Translations under genes and position numbers: made by a program
Notes under the pieces: model-generated
Told to the model about the DNA's origin: nothing
The model's database searches: none
The model's input: the letters and a program-made list of their open reading frames with translations, nothing else
Origin: Diphasiastrum complanatum
Taxonomy: Eukaryota > Streptophyta > Lycopodiopsida > Lycopodiales > Lycopodiaceae
DNA length: 64,000 nt
Reading direction: 5' to 3'
Assembly (NCBI GenBank): GCA_029204225.1
Contig: CM055106.1
Location: 17,372,149-17,436,148, forward strand
Shown: positions 1 to 13,288 of the stretch, in pieces
How positions within the stretch are numbered: the first letter of the stretch is position 1
How the letters are laid out: each line of letters begins with the position of its first letter

Positions 1-321
1 AATATTGGTTTTCTCATTTCCTATGCACTTCTACCCATTCAACAATTGTACATTAAAGAGAAATTTCCAGAATATACATATGCAGCTCTCTCACTAACTG
101 TCCCTTCTGCTGAGTTGTCTAAAATCTTGTTTGAGGATAGTTGGTACACTCATCTTGTAAATAATACATTGATCAACAACCTTCTGGCACCATTGGGTAA
201 TCATGGAATGGGAGGCTATCCAAATATATCTTTTCAAAAAGATTACAATCAGACGAATAACTACTTCCTTGCTACAAAAGGGATGACTCTTGAACAAGTT
301 AATGAAGAAAATGAAGCATGA
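1..321 (+). CDS. Partial unclassified ORF running in from the left edge
   Basis: The frame is open from the first base of the window to a TGA at 319-321, about 106 codons, with no ATG near its left end, so the gene or exon begins outside the window. It reads as an ordinary soluble protein tail, ending in an acidic stretch (NEENEA). I see no membrane segment or known motif and do not recognise a family. The codons after the stop are broken. It could be the last exon of a transposon gene, since everything around it is mobile-element debris, but that is only inference from context. Confidence 0.35.
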   Translation, partial: NIGFLISYALLPIQQLYIKEKFPEYTYAALSLTVPSAELSKILFEDSWYTHLVNNTLINNLLAPLGNHGMGGYPNISFQKDYNQTNNYFLATKGMTLEQVNEENEA

Positions 322-1097
322 GAAAAAGCCATTTTTCATAGAACGCCAGCCAACAAGAAGCGACAAATGAGAATGTAAGAAATTTGTTTGTGAGCCGCTG
401 CACAACTGAGGAAGGGAATATGTGGAGCCTCATGATCCCACATTATCCAAAGTTATTGTTTTATATTATCAAAATTTTCAATTTTTATACATGTAAATGT
501 GCTATAGTGCCTAAATTCATGTAAAGGCCTATTTGCATTTTGTAGATTCATTTTTATATTAAAACTCCCAACATTTTGTGCGATGTTCTATAGAGACGCA
601 TTAGCAGATCTCAACTGGCATCTTAACGGTTGGTAAATGACATTCAGGCTGGTGAGGTTGACACTTCGTGCCATTGTATAGACGCACAAATTTGAGTATC
701 TATAGAGAGAGAAGAGAGCCAGTTTATAAGCTTGAGCATTCTTTCCCTCTACCATCTCTTACAGTATTACTTTTTATCAATTAAGCAAATACGCTCTGAA
801 TGATTTGTAACTATTTGTGATACTTCTCTGTCTGCATCACACATACTTTTCATTTCTTACTAAATTTCAGTTCTCTAACGTGGATTTTCAGGCATCACTA
901 GAGAGTGACAATTCTAACTAATGTGTGCAGGGAATTAACCGAAGCTGTTAAGCATAACCATAAGCAAAACTACTTTCAATTCTGAATGAGCTATGTGTTC
1001 AGATAATGAACTTGACTGTTGCTCTATTCTGTTTGCTTCCTGTGATAAGAACTAATTCTCTGTATTCGATTAAGAGAAATCATTAGCCAATTCGATT
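322..1097. other. No gene recognised
   Basis: AT-rich sequence without a long open frame or repeat structure on either strand. A short GA-rich run lies near 700-720. I see no RNA gene or element end here. Confidence 0.4.
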
Positions 1098-1307
1098 CTA
1101 TTTGATGAATCTATTTGCTTGGAGAACGATCAAACCTTTTATACTACTTAATTCATTGGTTTTGTGAAAATCTATAATGACTAGGCCACCACAATGATGC
1201 TCCATTCCTTCCTTACCATCCCTGAGCTTCCACTTGGAAATGACTTGCTCATCGACACTGGGAATCAGTTCGGTTCCATCTACTATTTTCCAAAGTTCTT
1301 TAGCCAT
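1098..1307 (-). pseudogene. Ty1/copia Gag N-terminal fragment (probable)
   Basis: A 69-codon frame contains AKELWKIVDGTE followed by a short spacer and WKLRDGKEG. This resembles the start of the copia Gag domain (UBN2/DUF4219 type), where a LWxIVxGTExxP motif is followed by a WxxxDxKA motif. The frame decays after about 45 codons and no zinc knuckle, protease or LTR is adjacent, so it is an isolated scrap. The similarity is judged by eye over a short stretch and could be accidental. Confidence 0.45.
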
Positions 1308-3764
<2,457 letters not shown>

Positions 3765-4320
3765 GTTCAAAGAAGGCCCTAATGAGAGGGCTCATTGCTT
3801 TTGAGAGCAAAAAGTTGTTTGATGTGCAAGTCAAATATACCACTTAGAAAAAGGGAGCTTTTTGCGATGATCCTCGCTCTGAAATCATGGAGGCATTACT
3901 TGTACGGTAATAAGTTCATGGTGAACATGGATCATCAACCTCTAAAATACTTTTGTAATCAGAATGATCTTCGAGGTCAAAAGGCCAGATGGACAGAACT
4001 CATGCATGAATTCAACTTAGAAGTGCGGAATATTAAAGGACTCACCAATCGTGTGGTTGATGCACTTAGTCGAATAGGTGAAGTGAACAAACTTTCCCTC
4101 ACTGAGATTAGCACATATTTTTTTCTTTCCCTGAGGGGTGTTTGTGAGAAAGACCCACATTTTGGACCAATCTAGAAGAGAAGAAGAGAGTACTAGTAGA
4201 CTCATCAAGCAAGACTAATTTACAAGGTGATCAGTTTGGGAGAAAGAATAAAAAGAGTGTTGATGACTTCTCTATCCATAATGGACTTTTGTTCAGGAAA
4301 GAGTAAATATGCATGCCTAA
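3765..4320 (+). pseudogene. Ty3/gypsy RNase H and integrase-linker remnant
   Basis: The sequence starts with RGLIAFESKKL. After a frame change it continues as KRELFAMILALKSWRHYLYG, then DHQPLKYF, KARWTELMHEF and NRVVDALSR. This is the classic order of the Ty3/gypsy RNase H C-terminal half (ELLAxxxALxxWRHYL, TDHxSL, ARWxExLxEF, ADALSR), the domain that degrades the RNA strand during reverse transcription. From about 4230 the frame gives DDFSIHNGLLFRKE and MPNVDAIKK, which resembles the linker before the integrase zinc finger. At least one frameshift and several stops make it dead. No LTR is attached. Confidence 0.8.
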
Positions 4321-4334
4321 TGTGGATGCAATTA

Positions 4335-5103
4335 AAAAAAACTTTTGCTTTTTATGCAATAAACCTAGGCATCATATGATAGTGTCCTGAGAAAAAAAAA
4401 AAAGTCATCAAATCTCATGACCATGGAGTTACCCGCAGGTAACCTTCAAGTTGATTTATTAGAAAATAGTGCTTGTGCTTGCAATTTCAGTACGTTATTT
4501 TTCAAGCCTAATTAGTTGTTAGAGACAAAATTTTAGGGAAAGACATTAATGTACTTTTTGATTCAGGTGGCACTCATAATTTTTTGAATTCTTGGCTTGT
4601 GGAGAAGCTTTAAGTGTCCACCATGGCTAGTTATGTAGTCCACTTAGCCTCGGAGTTGGACATGGAGATCTAGGATGTCAAAGTCCTTGATTTGGAGCTT
4701 CGGATGTAGGACTATGGTGAGTGACTTAACTTTCACGTCATGAATCTTGATCGCACTCATGCATCCTAGGCTAGGACTGATTTTTTTGGTAAATCAGATT
4801 TATTATAAATAGAATTTTGAAATCACTCATTGGTATTTTACGATATGTATAATAATTTTTTTTTTTTTATATTTTGATCAACCGATCCCATTGCCGATGG
4901 TTTTCTCAAACGATTTGATGAAACAATTTAAAAGTTTCCTATTATTAATTGTTCCAGCTTGTTTTAAAATCTCAATGCATTGTGATATTGTTAATGAGTC
5001 TGATGTGAGTGTGTTTTTTATTTATAGCACTGAGAATTCTCATCACGAGCAACAATTAATGCAAGATTTAATACAAGAATTTAATCATATCCTTATCCTT
5101 TAA
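4335..5103 (+). pseudogene. Ty3/gypsy zinc-knuckle and aspartic-protease remnant
   Basis: A CFLCNKPRHH stretch near 4340 resembles a Gag zinc knuckle and is followed by a Lys-rich segment. At about 4549-4620 the frame VLFDSGGTHNFLNSWLVEKL is a retropepsin active site (DSG, with Gly for the usual Ala) in the context of plant gypsy proteases. Further on, an open frame ends in QLMQDLIQEFNHIL, like the segment just before gypsy reverse transcriptase. Many stops interrupt it. In an intact element Gag-protease precedes RNase H, but here it follows, so this fragment comes from a second copy or a rearrangement. Confidence 0.7.
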
Positions 5104-5154
5104 ATAGCCACTCAATTCCAAGCCATGGAATGTCGGTGTCATATAGTCCTCAAT

Positions 5155-6406
5155 CTAAAAGTTTGGTGAATGCCTTGATCGACTTTCTTCAAGCATAGCA
5201 ATATTCTCAATCCGACGATCCATAGTTGCTTGTTCATTGATCAGATTAAGGCATTGATGTAGATCAAGTTCCAAACTTTGGTTGAAGTGGAACTGTAAAG
5301 GATGTTCAATTATCTTCACATCTCGCTCTGAATCTTGACTTTCGTCTGAATCCTGATTTTCACCATCTGTTGTTGCAACTTGATCCGAATCTTGAATTGG
5401 ACTTTTGTTGCCTGCAGTTGTATTTGGATCTAGGACTTGAATTTTCTTGTCGCACTCATTGTCCTCGCTTCGCTCATCTGCTTCGTCATTGTGACTTTGC
5501 TCATCAGACTCATTGTTGGGATCATCTTCATCTTCATAAGTTTCTTTTCTTTCATTTACACGTGCTTGTTGATCCACTGATGATTTAGTGTATACACTCA
5601 CTTTTTGAAGCACATCTTCATTTTCTCAAACCACCTGGATTGTTCTTCTTTCCTTTCAACTTCCAGCTTAAGCCTTTGTTCTTGTTGCTCATACTTTAAA
5701 ACATATTCCATAGTTTCCCTTAAACGAAACCCAGACTGGAGAGAAGTAGTTTGTAGATAGTTTTTTACAATGCTCTGATATTGAGGTTGTAAGCCATATA
5801 TATAACATTGTACAAGATTTGCTTCTCCATAATCGAATACTGGGACCATTTGTTGGAGTTCTCTATTGTACTCAGCAACTATAGTTGTCTGGTCCAAAAA
5901 ACACCATTGGATGAAGTTAGATCGATTGAAGATCTGTTTACAAACTCTTTTGAAAGTTAACCAGTTTTCAAGAAGAAGTCATGAACGATGTTCCACCATG
6001 ACTGAACACGTCCTTGGAAACCCGATGAGGCAAAGAAAACCATACTACTGTCATCAATACCTCCACCATAGTAGAAGTTATAATCAAAATCTTCTAGCCA
6101 ACTATTTACATTAATGGAGTGAATGCTTCCATCAAAGGTAGGACTAACGTATTCAGACAATCATTGGTTGTAATAATAAAGTTCCCATTGAGCAGTGACT
6201 TTCCACCATTCATTGGTATGGTTTGTAGATAAGTGCTTTAGAGCAAGTGCACAATCCATCATTTCGCATAACTCCATAAAACTAGCGGCATAAATGGATT
6301 TGGAAAGAGTTGATTGAAGCACATTTTTTATAGGAATTTGAAGAAAGCCCACATAGTAGTTCAGACATTTTCTATAATCAAGTTTTGTCTTCCAAACCAA
6401 TGTCAA
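5155..6406 (-). pseudogene. Ty3/gypsy Gag remnant
   Basis: Read on the minus strand from 6406, the frame passes one TGA at 6161-6163 into SPTFDGSIHSINVNSWLEDF, then GFQGRVQSWWNIVHDFFLKTG. After a frame change it reads TIVAEYNRELQQMVPVFDYG and YIYGLQPQYQSIV, the core of the plant gypsy retrotransposon Gag (capsid) domain. A long, very acidic Asp/Glu/Ser tail (5155-5613) follows. Two or three frameshifts and one stop break it. No zinc knuckle is visible at the C-terminal end. It lies back to back with gene X copy 1, and the join near 6407-6410 is probably an insertion breakpoint. Confidence 0.75.
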
Positions 6407-6409
6407 AAA

Positions 6410-7147
6410 TCGTTGATTGAATTGTTCTACAAATCCAAAGTGTTTTCATTCCAAGCTATATAATGATGTTCAAAAGTCACTCAAAATTAGTACTGGATCA
6501 AAAAATGTGTACTTAAGTTGGTTTATTCCAATGTCAAAGTTTTTTAGCTCTTTTTCAAACATGGAGGTGCGTCGAACTCCCATGTTGTTTGTTTGCAAAA
6601 ATCTATCAGATGATTTTTTATTCAAATTCATGGACAAAGGTTGGGATATAAAATCCACTGCAGATATAGAATGTAGAATCAAACATTCATCCAAATCATT
6701 TAAATACAGTATAGAAAAGCAAATACTTAGTATGGTGTTTCATTATCATATATGGAAAAAACACAATGCTACTTGGGCCCCATTAGATCAAGATCTAGAT
6801 AGCATTGGACACACTGATCATATATGCATTGATATCATGGCAAATGGGGATTTACTTACTACTATTGAAGTTGAGCAAGACTGAACCTTATTCTACATTA
6901 GAACGGAACTCACACTTTTACAGCAAGATATCCCCAAATATTTTAGCTTTATATCAAATGGAAAATTAGTATGTAAAATCTATGAGTTTGTATATTAATT
7001 TGTATTTATTATCCTTTTTTTTGTCAATATTCAGATCGCTAACTATAATCTGATTAATGTATGTTTGTGCAGATACGTAAAAGACATGAAGAGAAAATCA
7101 AATGCAAAGATTTGGGAAGAATTGTTCAGATAATAGAACCATCATGA
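6410..7147 (+). pseudogene. Gene X, copy 1 (unknown protein, convergent partner of H3-Ulp1)
   Basis: A 155-codon frame (6417-6884) encodes CFHSKLYNDVQKSLKISTGS, NVYLSWFIPM, KFMDKGWDIKS and an acidic end DLLTTIEVEQD. The same protein is encoded at 54196-55034 (minus), where CFRSKLYNDVQKSLKTST and LSWFVPM are aligned, so this is a genuine gene family. A possible last exon, IRKRHEEKIKCKDLGRIVQI to TGA at about 7147, follows a TTTGTGCAG acceptor, but no clear donor joins it. Homology to copy 2 starts abruptly at about 6409, so the N-terminal exons are missing. The 3' ends of gene X and the H3-Ulp1 gene face each other, about 225 bases apart. I do not recognise the family. Confidence 0.6.
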
Positions 7148-7372
7148 TACAAGATTTGTAAAAACTCTTTTAAATATCAATATATTTCTCATTTTTCGAG
7201 AATGTACATGTGCGTCCTGTATTTTACAATGGATGCTTTTTTCAGTTGTTTTCATCTTTCTATAAGCCCATTATTATTCACAGGGCATTACATAAAAAAT
7301 GTACATCTCTATTTAATCTATTATTTACAGCTCAAAGAAATATGGATTATCTCCACCTTGCACTAGTGTCAA

Positions 7373-9031
7373 CTATGGACTTGATTGCCCTCCCGTTTCC
7401 GCAGCTGGACTGGGTGTTGCATGAGATAATAAGTTCACCAACATTTGGTGACGAAACTCATATATCTCATTCATTGTAAATGCTTGACATTTATACTGCA
7501 AATCCAAAATAACTGGGTCAATTGACTTATCAAAAACCAAATTGAAAATAACATAGTTAGACCATTAACTAATCTATTACCTCTCGTATATCTGGAGCCC
7601 CGAATTTCATGATGTACCACTCTAACAAGTTCTGTATATTCGGATGGAGAACCAGCCACAGCTATGTCCATCATCTTGTTGAGCTGACTTCAATCACAAA
7701 AGGTATGATAGGTTAGTTGTGCACTATGAAAAAAACAAATCAAACTGCTTATTCGATACCTGATTAGAAATACTTACTCCTGCATCAAGAATCTCCAGGT
7801 GGCTATTTACAGTGGCCCCATCCGGCCTGGGCAAAAATTGCAACATTTTGTTGTACATGACGTCCATTTCGGCATGGGTGGATCTCAAGAAATTCATCTT
7901 TAAACAGATGGGATTGATGATCCCATCTGAATCTTCCCTAAGGGAGATTACATGCATACTCCAATGCTTAGTGCAAACAAGAGATAATTAGTTAAACTGA
8001 AGGAATTACAAAATCTAAAACAAAATGTTACTTGAATATATTCTATGTAATCACTTACTTTTGGTAGTATGGAACAATAAAAACTTTGGTCTCCGAAGTT
8101 GTATGGAGAAGATACTTCGTCGCCTGAGTTGGCCTATGAAGGCTGTGTGCAAAAAAGGACAGCACAACCCCAATGTCTTTACGATCATCGCATTTACATC
8201 TATTTACATAATACATCAAACCAGCCTCCACAACTGGGTCTGATATATCTCCTAACCTATCTATCTCTCTAGCAACATACTCATCAAAAACTATATGTCT
8301 CTCAGAATCCAAAAATAGATTTTTTGGATCAAAATTACACAAAGATCTTTATAAAAATCACCTATTAAACTCTTATCTAGATTCGATATTATTTTATCTA
8401 CAGTAGAGGTCATACCCTCGTCATGGGGGGATGGAATAGAAGGAAAGGAGGCAGAACTATTTGCGTAGTTAGGGGTGGTGGGAGGAGAAGAATGTTAGGC
8501 AGACTGGAGTGATGGTCCAACCACAGGACGGATGATAGGAGGGGGGGATAGTGACTAGGTGGGGCTGAGTACTACCCTTTGTCTGGCAGGCCTGGTGGGC
8601 TTGGTCTGCTTTCTCCTCCTTCATTGAGGAACAGGCCCTCTCTCTATAGGTGGTGGCCTAGAGGTGAAGCTACTCTTAAAAACCTAATCATATGTACTCC
8701 TCAGCCTCATGACAAGGTGCATGTCTTGAGGCATGAGGGTAACTCTTTTGGCGTGCACAATGCAGAAAGTAGAGTCCTCATAGGCAGTATGGAGGGCTGT
8801 TATGTTCTAGCAAACATCATGTGAGAGTGACCTTCTCACTAACCTCACAAACCTGTAGAAAGGTGCACGGGGAATTTGGAGATTAGTTGTCCTCTATAGT
8901 CTTCTGATATCCCTTAGCCATGGTCTTCTAGGATGACCTACTCTCCTACCAGTACCAACTATGCTTCTTATAGGAGGACGAAGAGGCGGGGCAAATGTAG
9001 ACAGCCGTGTTGTCTACTTGGTACGGGCCAT
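7373..9031 (-). pseudogene. Histone H3-like / Ulp1 (C48) protease fusion gene, copy 1
   Basis: ATG at 9031-9029 gives MARTK, then a tail ten codons shorter than canonical H3. RRPWLRDIRRL, APFYRFVRLV and VHAKRVTLMPQDMHLVMRLR follow, matching H3 from the alpha-N helix to the C-terminus. The same frame runs on, through stops only, into a Pro/Ser-rich linker and MTSTVDK (ATG at 8413). A small indel then leads to FDEYVAREID, GLMYYVNRCKCDD and ETKVFIVPYYQ. Exon 2 (7970-7778) carries NKHW with the protease His. Exon 3 (7687-7581) carries QQDDGHSCGWF with the oxyanion Gln and nucleophile Cys. Exon 4 (7495-7373) ends QSSP-TAG. Exon 1 ends at 8059. Introns have GTAAGT or GTAATA donors; the exon 2 acceptor is GCAC instead of GCAG. 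Stops lie at codons 6, 46 and others, and there are in-frame deletions in helix 2 of H3. The expected role is nucleosomal binding plus SUMO-type proteolysis; this copy is inactive. Confidence 0.85.
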
Positions 9032-9034
9032 TTC

Positions 9035-9255
9035 AAGGTATGATATCGCTATGACTAGCCAGAAAGATAGAAATATGGATATCGGTGAATAGCGAGCACA
9101 TGATGGCGATATAGAAGGTGGCGTATCGCTACCACGTGTGGGGAGACAAGACCAATGGGAATCAGAGAGAACAGACACGTGGTGGCGATATGCGGTATGT
9201 GATAGAGAAAACCAGGAGGGCAGGGGCGCTAGGGAACTACAGAATCAGAAACCCA
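9035..9255 (-). promoter_or_regulatory. Upstream region of H3-Ulp1 copy 1 with GCGATAT motif array
   Basis: Read toward the gene, CGCATATCGCCACCACGTG, CACGTGGTAGCGATACGCCA, CTATATCGCCATCATGTG and ATAGCGATATCA occur in alternating orientation within about 170 bases. The consensus unit is CACGTGGTAGCGATATGCG. The same series in the same order precedes copy 2 (52482-52650). Conservation of a non-coding array between two decayed copies suggests promoter or terminal-repeat function. No TATA box is seen before the sequence turns into gypsy debris near 9255. Confidence 0.55.
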
Positions 9256-10592
9256 AAAATGAGACAAAACTTTATTATATACTACTCGAACGTTGTAATC
9301 ACAGTCAGCCCACTCAATGATGGTATCGACGTGAAATACTATGGCATTAGGAAGTTCGTCATCGACCCCTCTACTCTCAGGAACATTGCGGATTCATGAG
9401 ACATGATCGACCAGATAGTGTTGTTTCCCTTTGCGAACGACTATTTTAAAGTTGAACTCTTGGAGAAGTAGTAGCCATCGGGTGATCCGTCCGATTGTGC
9501 ATGGTCTATTCACCAGATACAATAGGTCTTGGTGATCTAGAAGAACACGAAAGGATTGGCTAGCAGGTAATGGCGGAATATCTTCATGCTATATACCATG
9601 GCTAGCGCTTCTTGCTCAGTGGTGACATAGTTCATCTCTGCAGGAATCAACTGCCTACTCGTAAAGTAGATCGGATAATCCTTCTTGTACTCCCCAGGCT
9701 GTGTCAGAACACTTCCTATGGCATAGTTAGAGGTGTTTATATGGACATGGGATTCTATGGTCTAGATAGGGGGTCAAAGGATTGGTGCAGTAACTAAGGC
9801 CTTCTTGAGTTTGTGAAAAGCCTTAGTGGCTTCAACTGTCCATCTAGTTGGATAGTCATCTGGTAGATAAACAAGTCAGTTAGCAAAATTCAAGACAAAC
9901 CTCCGATAATAATTGCAATGCCCCATAAAGATGTATACTTTACGTATAGTTCCTGGCTTAGGCAAAGCAAGTATTATGTGGATCTTGTCGAGTCAGTGGC
10001 GATACCATGCCTCAAAAACTACATGGCCTAGCACTATGTCGTGCGTGACCAGAAATTGGCATTTGGCCGAGTTTACGGATATGTTGAATAATCGACACTG
10101 GATGAAAACTTTCTCTAAGCAAGATAGATGTTGGGCTCTATGGGTGTGGACACACAAGTCGTCCATAAAAATTTCAAAAAACTTCCGAAGAAAATCCTAG
10201 AAGACATAACTCATCACTCGTTGGAAACTGCTGGGAGCGTTGCACAATCTACATGGCATCACTTTGTAGGCATATGTTCCCCACTTAGTGGAGAATGCAA
10301 GTTTGTGCTGATCTTATGGGGCTATATACACTTGGTTATAGCCACTAAACCCATCTAGAAAACTATAGGCTTCTGCTCCGGCTATTCTCTCTAGCACATT
10401 TTTCATGAATGATAAAGAAAAATGGTCATTGTTGGTTACAACATTCAGCTTCTTGTATCCACACAGATTCTAAGTTTTCCATTTTCTTAGGTACTACCAC
10501 GATAGGCGATACCCAATTAGTGTGTTCCATTTCGTAGATGAATCCTACATCTAGAAGCTTCTTAAGTTCTTCCTGGATCGGCTGGGCATAGT
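9255..10592 (-). pseudogene. Ty3/gypsy reverse transcriptase-RNase H remnant
   Basis: From 10592 the minus strand reads IQEELKKLLDVGFIYEMEHT, NWVSPIVVVPKK, then AEAYSFLDGFSGYNQ, TKWGTYAYKVMPCRLCNAP and FMDDLCVHT (the catalytic Asp pair). LGHVVFE, then GHCNYYRRFVLNFAN and the RNase H segment TEQEALAMVYSMKIFRHYL follow. This is the order of plant Ty3/gypsy RT-RNase H, which copies element RNA to DNA. Several frameshifts and stops break it. There is no LTR and no integrase. It sits against the upstream region of H3-Ulp1 copy 1 and may have replaced the neighbour (gene Y) found beside copy 2. Confidence 0.85.
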
Positions 10593-11538
10593 GCAGATTG
10601 AGGCCAACTTTGTTTTAGACTTAGAGTTTGACTTTTCAAAGTTGATTAGTCTAAATTTCATTTGAATAAACACTTTTTGAAAGTTTGGGAAAGTTAGAAG
10701 TTGAGTTTGAGTAGATTCAAATTTGATTGTTGTGTACTTTGAATCTAGACCCAAAAATAGTAGGGTTAGCATTTTGGTGGGAAAGCCAAGTGGCCAAATA
10801 GGGTTTGGACCTACTATAAACCTACTATAAAAGGATGTAACTCGTGGAGAGACATATCTTTTCTTGTCTCTATCTCATTTCATGCTTAGACATGGTTCTC
10901 TTGGGTTGTACTATCCATTGGTGCACTATACTTGTGATTGCATGCAATTCTATGTGTAGAATGATCTATATATGATTTGATTCATGTTTGATCAAGTTCT
11001 ATTAGGGTTTGCATCTCATTTTGTGTGTAGATGCTGATTTTTCTACATTGGTGAGATTGGTAGAGTATCTTATTTTGTAACCCAAGATCTTTTTGTGGAT
11101 TGAATCATCAATGATCACCAAAACTGAATTTTGGTGTAGAATCCCCTCTATCATGCCCTAGCCTTGATATCTTCACATGGTATCAGAGTTTGTGTCAGGT
11201 TATGAAGGAGAAAATCATATCTATCAATGATTTGGTGAAGTTATCAAGGCTAGAGCATGCTAGAGGGGATTCTACACCAAAATTGAGTTTTTCACTTTTG
11301 TAGATTGGACCTTTGTAGATCAAAACCCTATATAGGTTTACAAATTTGATCAATTCCAATTTTTGATTTCACATACTAGATTTGGCCGATTTTTTAATCA
11401 TTAGATCTGTCTAAGTGGTGGCTAATAGATTGCATATCAAATTTTCAATATTTGCATGTAGGTTTGGAATAGTCAAACTTTTGTGATTTTGTAAAACTCT
11501 AATTTTGATTGGATCTCTAGATAGTGAGGTTGTTTCAT
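10593..11538 (+). mobile_element. Truncated copia 5' end: A-family LTR, PBS and leader
   Basis: 10593-11177 aligns by eye with the element A LTR, including ATAAAAGGATGTAACTCGTG and the GGTTCTCTTGGGTT segment. It ends in CTTCACA and is followed by TGGTATCAGAG (11178-11188), the initiator-tRNA primer site. The leader matches A up to about 11538, where similarity stops. The LTR lacks its first approximately 30 bases and its last 50 bases are unlike A: they are an inverted copy of the leader (see findings). No Gag follows. It is older than A, judging by divergence. Confidence 0.8.
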
Positions 11539-12033
11539 GCAAAAAGTACAAAAAGGACCAAGAGTGGATCCTAATCTGATCCTCAAGAGGGATTGGTTGT
11601 CAGATTACTTGATCTATCAATCTACTTGAGATTAAAATCAATCTAGATCAATTCTAGACACAAAATCCTAACAAGAACAATCATTAATTGAAGGTAGGTG
11701 TACTTTCTGGTTTCCCACGTGTGAAACCTTGTCTGAGTATGGAATCCAACCTGAAAATCAAGTACACATTGATAGAACCTCAAAACAATCAAAACAAATG
11801 TAGACAAATGGAGAGAATCACTCAAAATTGCTCCCAAAACCAAGATTGGTGTCTCACAATGATTATGGCCAAATGTGGCTCTATATATACAATAAGTGAG
11901 AGCTCATGGTACTGATCATCCCTTTGATCCCACATGTGTGAATGTGCTTTGTCATATGATTCATCATCATGCGAAACTGACACTTGGACAAAACCTTCTA
12001 TTTTGAGCACTTTTGGTCCATTTTCCTTCTATA
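11539..12033. other. Interrupted LTR-like sequence flanking element A
   Basis: No coding frame. It contains CCCACGTGTGAAAC, a CTATATATACA TATA-like box and CCCACATGTGTGAATG, features shared with copia LTRs of this window, so it is probably part of another LTR. Element A inserted at its right end, and about 130 bases at 17217-17349 may be its continuation. Confidence 0.4.
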
Positions 12034-12038
12034 TGGAG

Positions 12039-12688
12039 TGTGAAACATTCTACTAGTTTTATCACATTTTGCAATATTTCCATATTTGGAATATTGAGGC
12101 CAAAACTTGTTTTAGACTTAGAGGTTGACTTTTCAAAGTTCATTAGTCTAAATTTCATTTGAATAAACACTTTTTGAAAGTGTGGGAAAGATAGAATGCG
12201 AGTTTGAGTAGATTCAATTTGAATAAGTTGGGTACATTGAATCTAGACCCAAAATTGGTAGGGTTAGCATTTTGGTGGGAAAGCCAAGTGGCCAAATAGG
12301 GTTTGGACCTGCTATAAAAGGATGTAACTCGTGGAGAGATTCATCTTCTCTCTCCTCTATCTCATTTCATGCTTATACATGGTTCTCTTGGGTTCTATTA
12401 TCCATTGGTGCACTATCTTGGTGATTGCTTGCAATTCTATGTGTAGAATGATCTATATTTGTTATTTTTGGATCCACACGTGTGAAATATAGTAGCTTGA
12501 TGGTTTTGTACAGACAGCAACAGTACATAATCATTTCATTCAAGTTTGATCAAGTTCTATTAGTGTTTGCATCTCAAATTGTGTGTAGATGCTGATTTTT
12601 CTACATTGGTGAAATTGATAGTGTATTTCTCTTTCTAACCAAAGATCATTCAAATAGATTGGATCTTAAGGATCTGAAATCTTTCACA
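12039..12688 (+). repeat. Element A 5' LTR
   Basis: TGTGAAAC...TTTCACA, 650 bp. A TATA box, TATAAAAG, lies at 12313-12320. A CCACACGTGTGAAA palindrome lies in the right third. It differs from the 3' LTR at scattered positions, about 97% identical by eye. The primer-binding site is 12689-12700. Confidence 0.92.
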
Positions 12689-13288
12689 TGGTATCAGAGC
12701 TTGTGTTTCAGGTTATGAAGGAGGAAATCAGATCTATCAATGATTTGGTGAAGATATCAAGTCTAGAGCATGCTAGAGAGGATTCTACACCAAAATCAGA
12801 TTTTTTGCTTTTGTAGATTGGATCTTTTGTAGATCAAAATACTAAATAGGTCAATATACTTGTTCAATTCCGATTTTTGAATTCACATGCTGGATTTGGC
12901 CGATTTTTGGATAATTGGTTCAGCCTAAGTGGTGGCTTATAGATTGCATATCAAATTTTTAGCATTTGCATGTAGATTTGGAATAGTCAATTTTTTGTGA
13001 TTTTGTCAAAACCCTAATTTTGATTGGATCTCTATATAGTGAGGTTGATGGACTTTATTTGAGTGTGTTTCAATCTTAGGAAGTGGCAAAAGTCATTAGA
13101 TTGAGGATAGATCATAGGTTGATCAAGATTCCATGATTCTATGTGTTGATTTGCTTGGATAAGTGCTAGAAGAGAATTTGTGAGATAGTTTCAAATCTTG
13201 GTGATTTCTTTTGAAAGCATTTGTTGTTGTTCAAAGGAGTGCTTTGTGCATTGAAACAGGTTGAAAGAGAAGATCAGGTCATTGCTAG

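Noticed and set aside
8579-8824. Plus-strand 81-codon ORF opposite the histone part of H3-Ulp1 copy 1
   Set aside because: The minus strand has the recognisable H3 sequence and a homologous second copy; the plus ORF is a shadow.
5155-10592. One intact Ty3/gypsy element spanning the gag and RT pieces
   Set aside because: Gag (5155-6406) and RT (9255-10592) are separated by X and H3-Ulp1 and lie in the wrong order for a minus-strand element; no LTRs were found.
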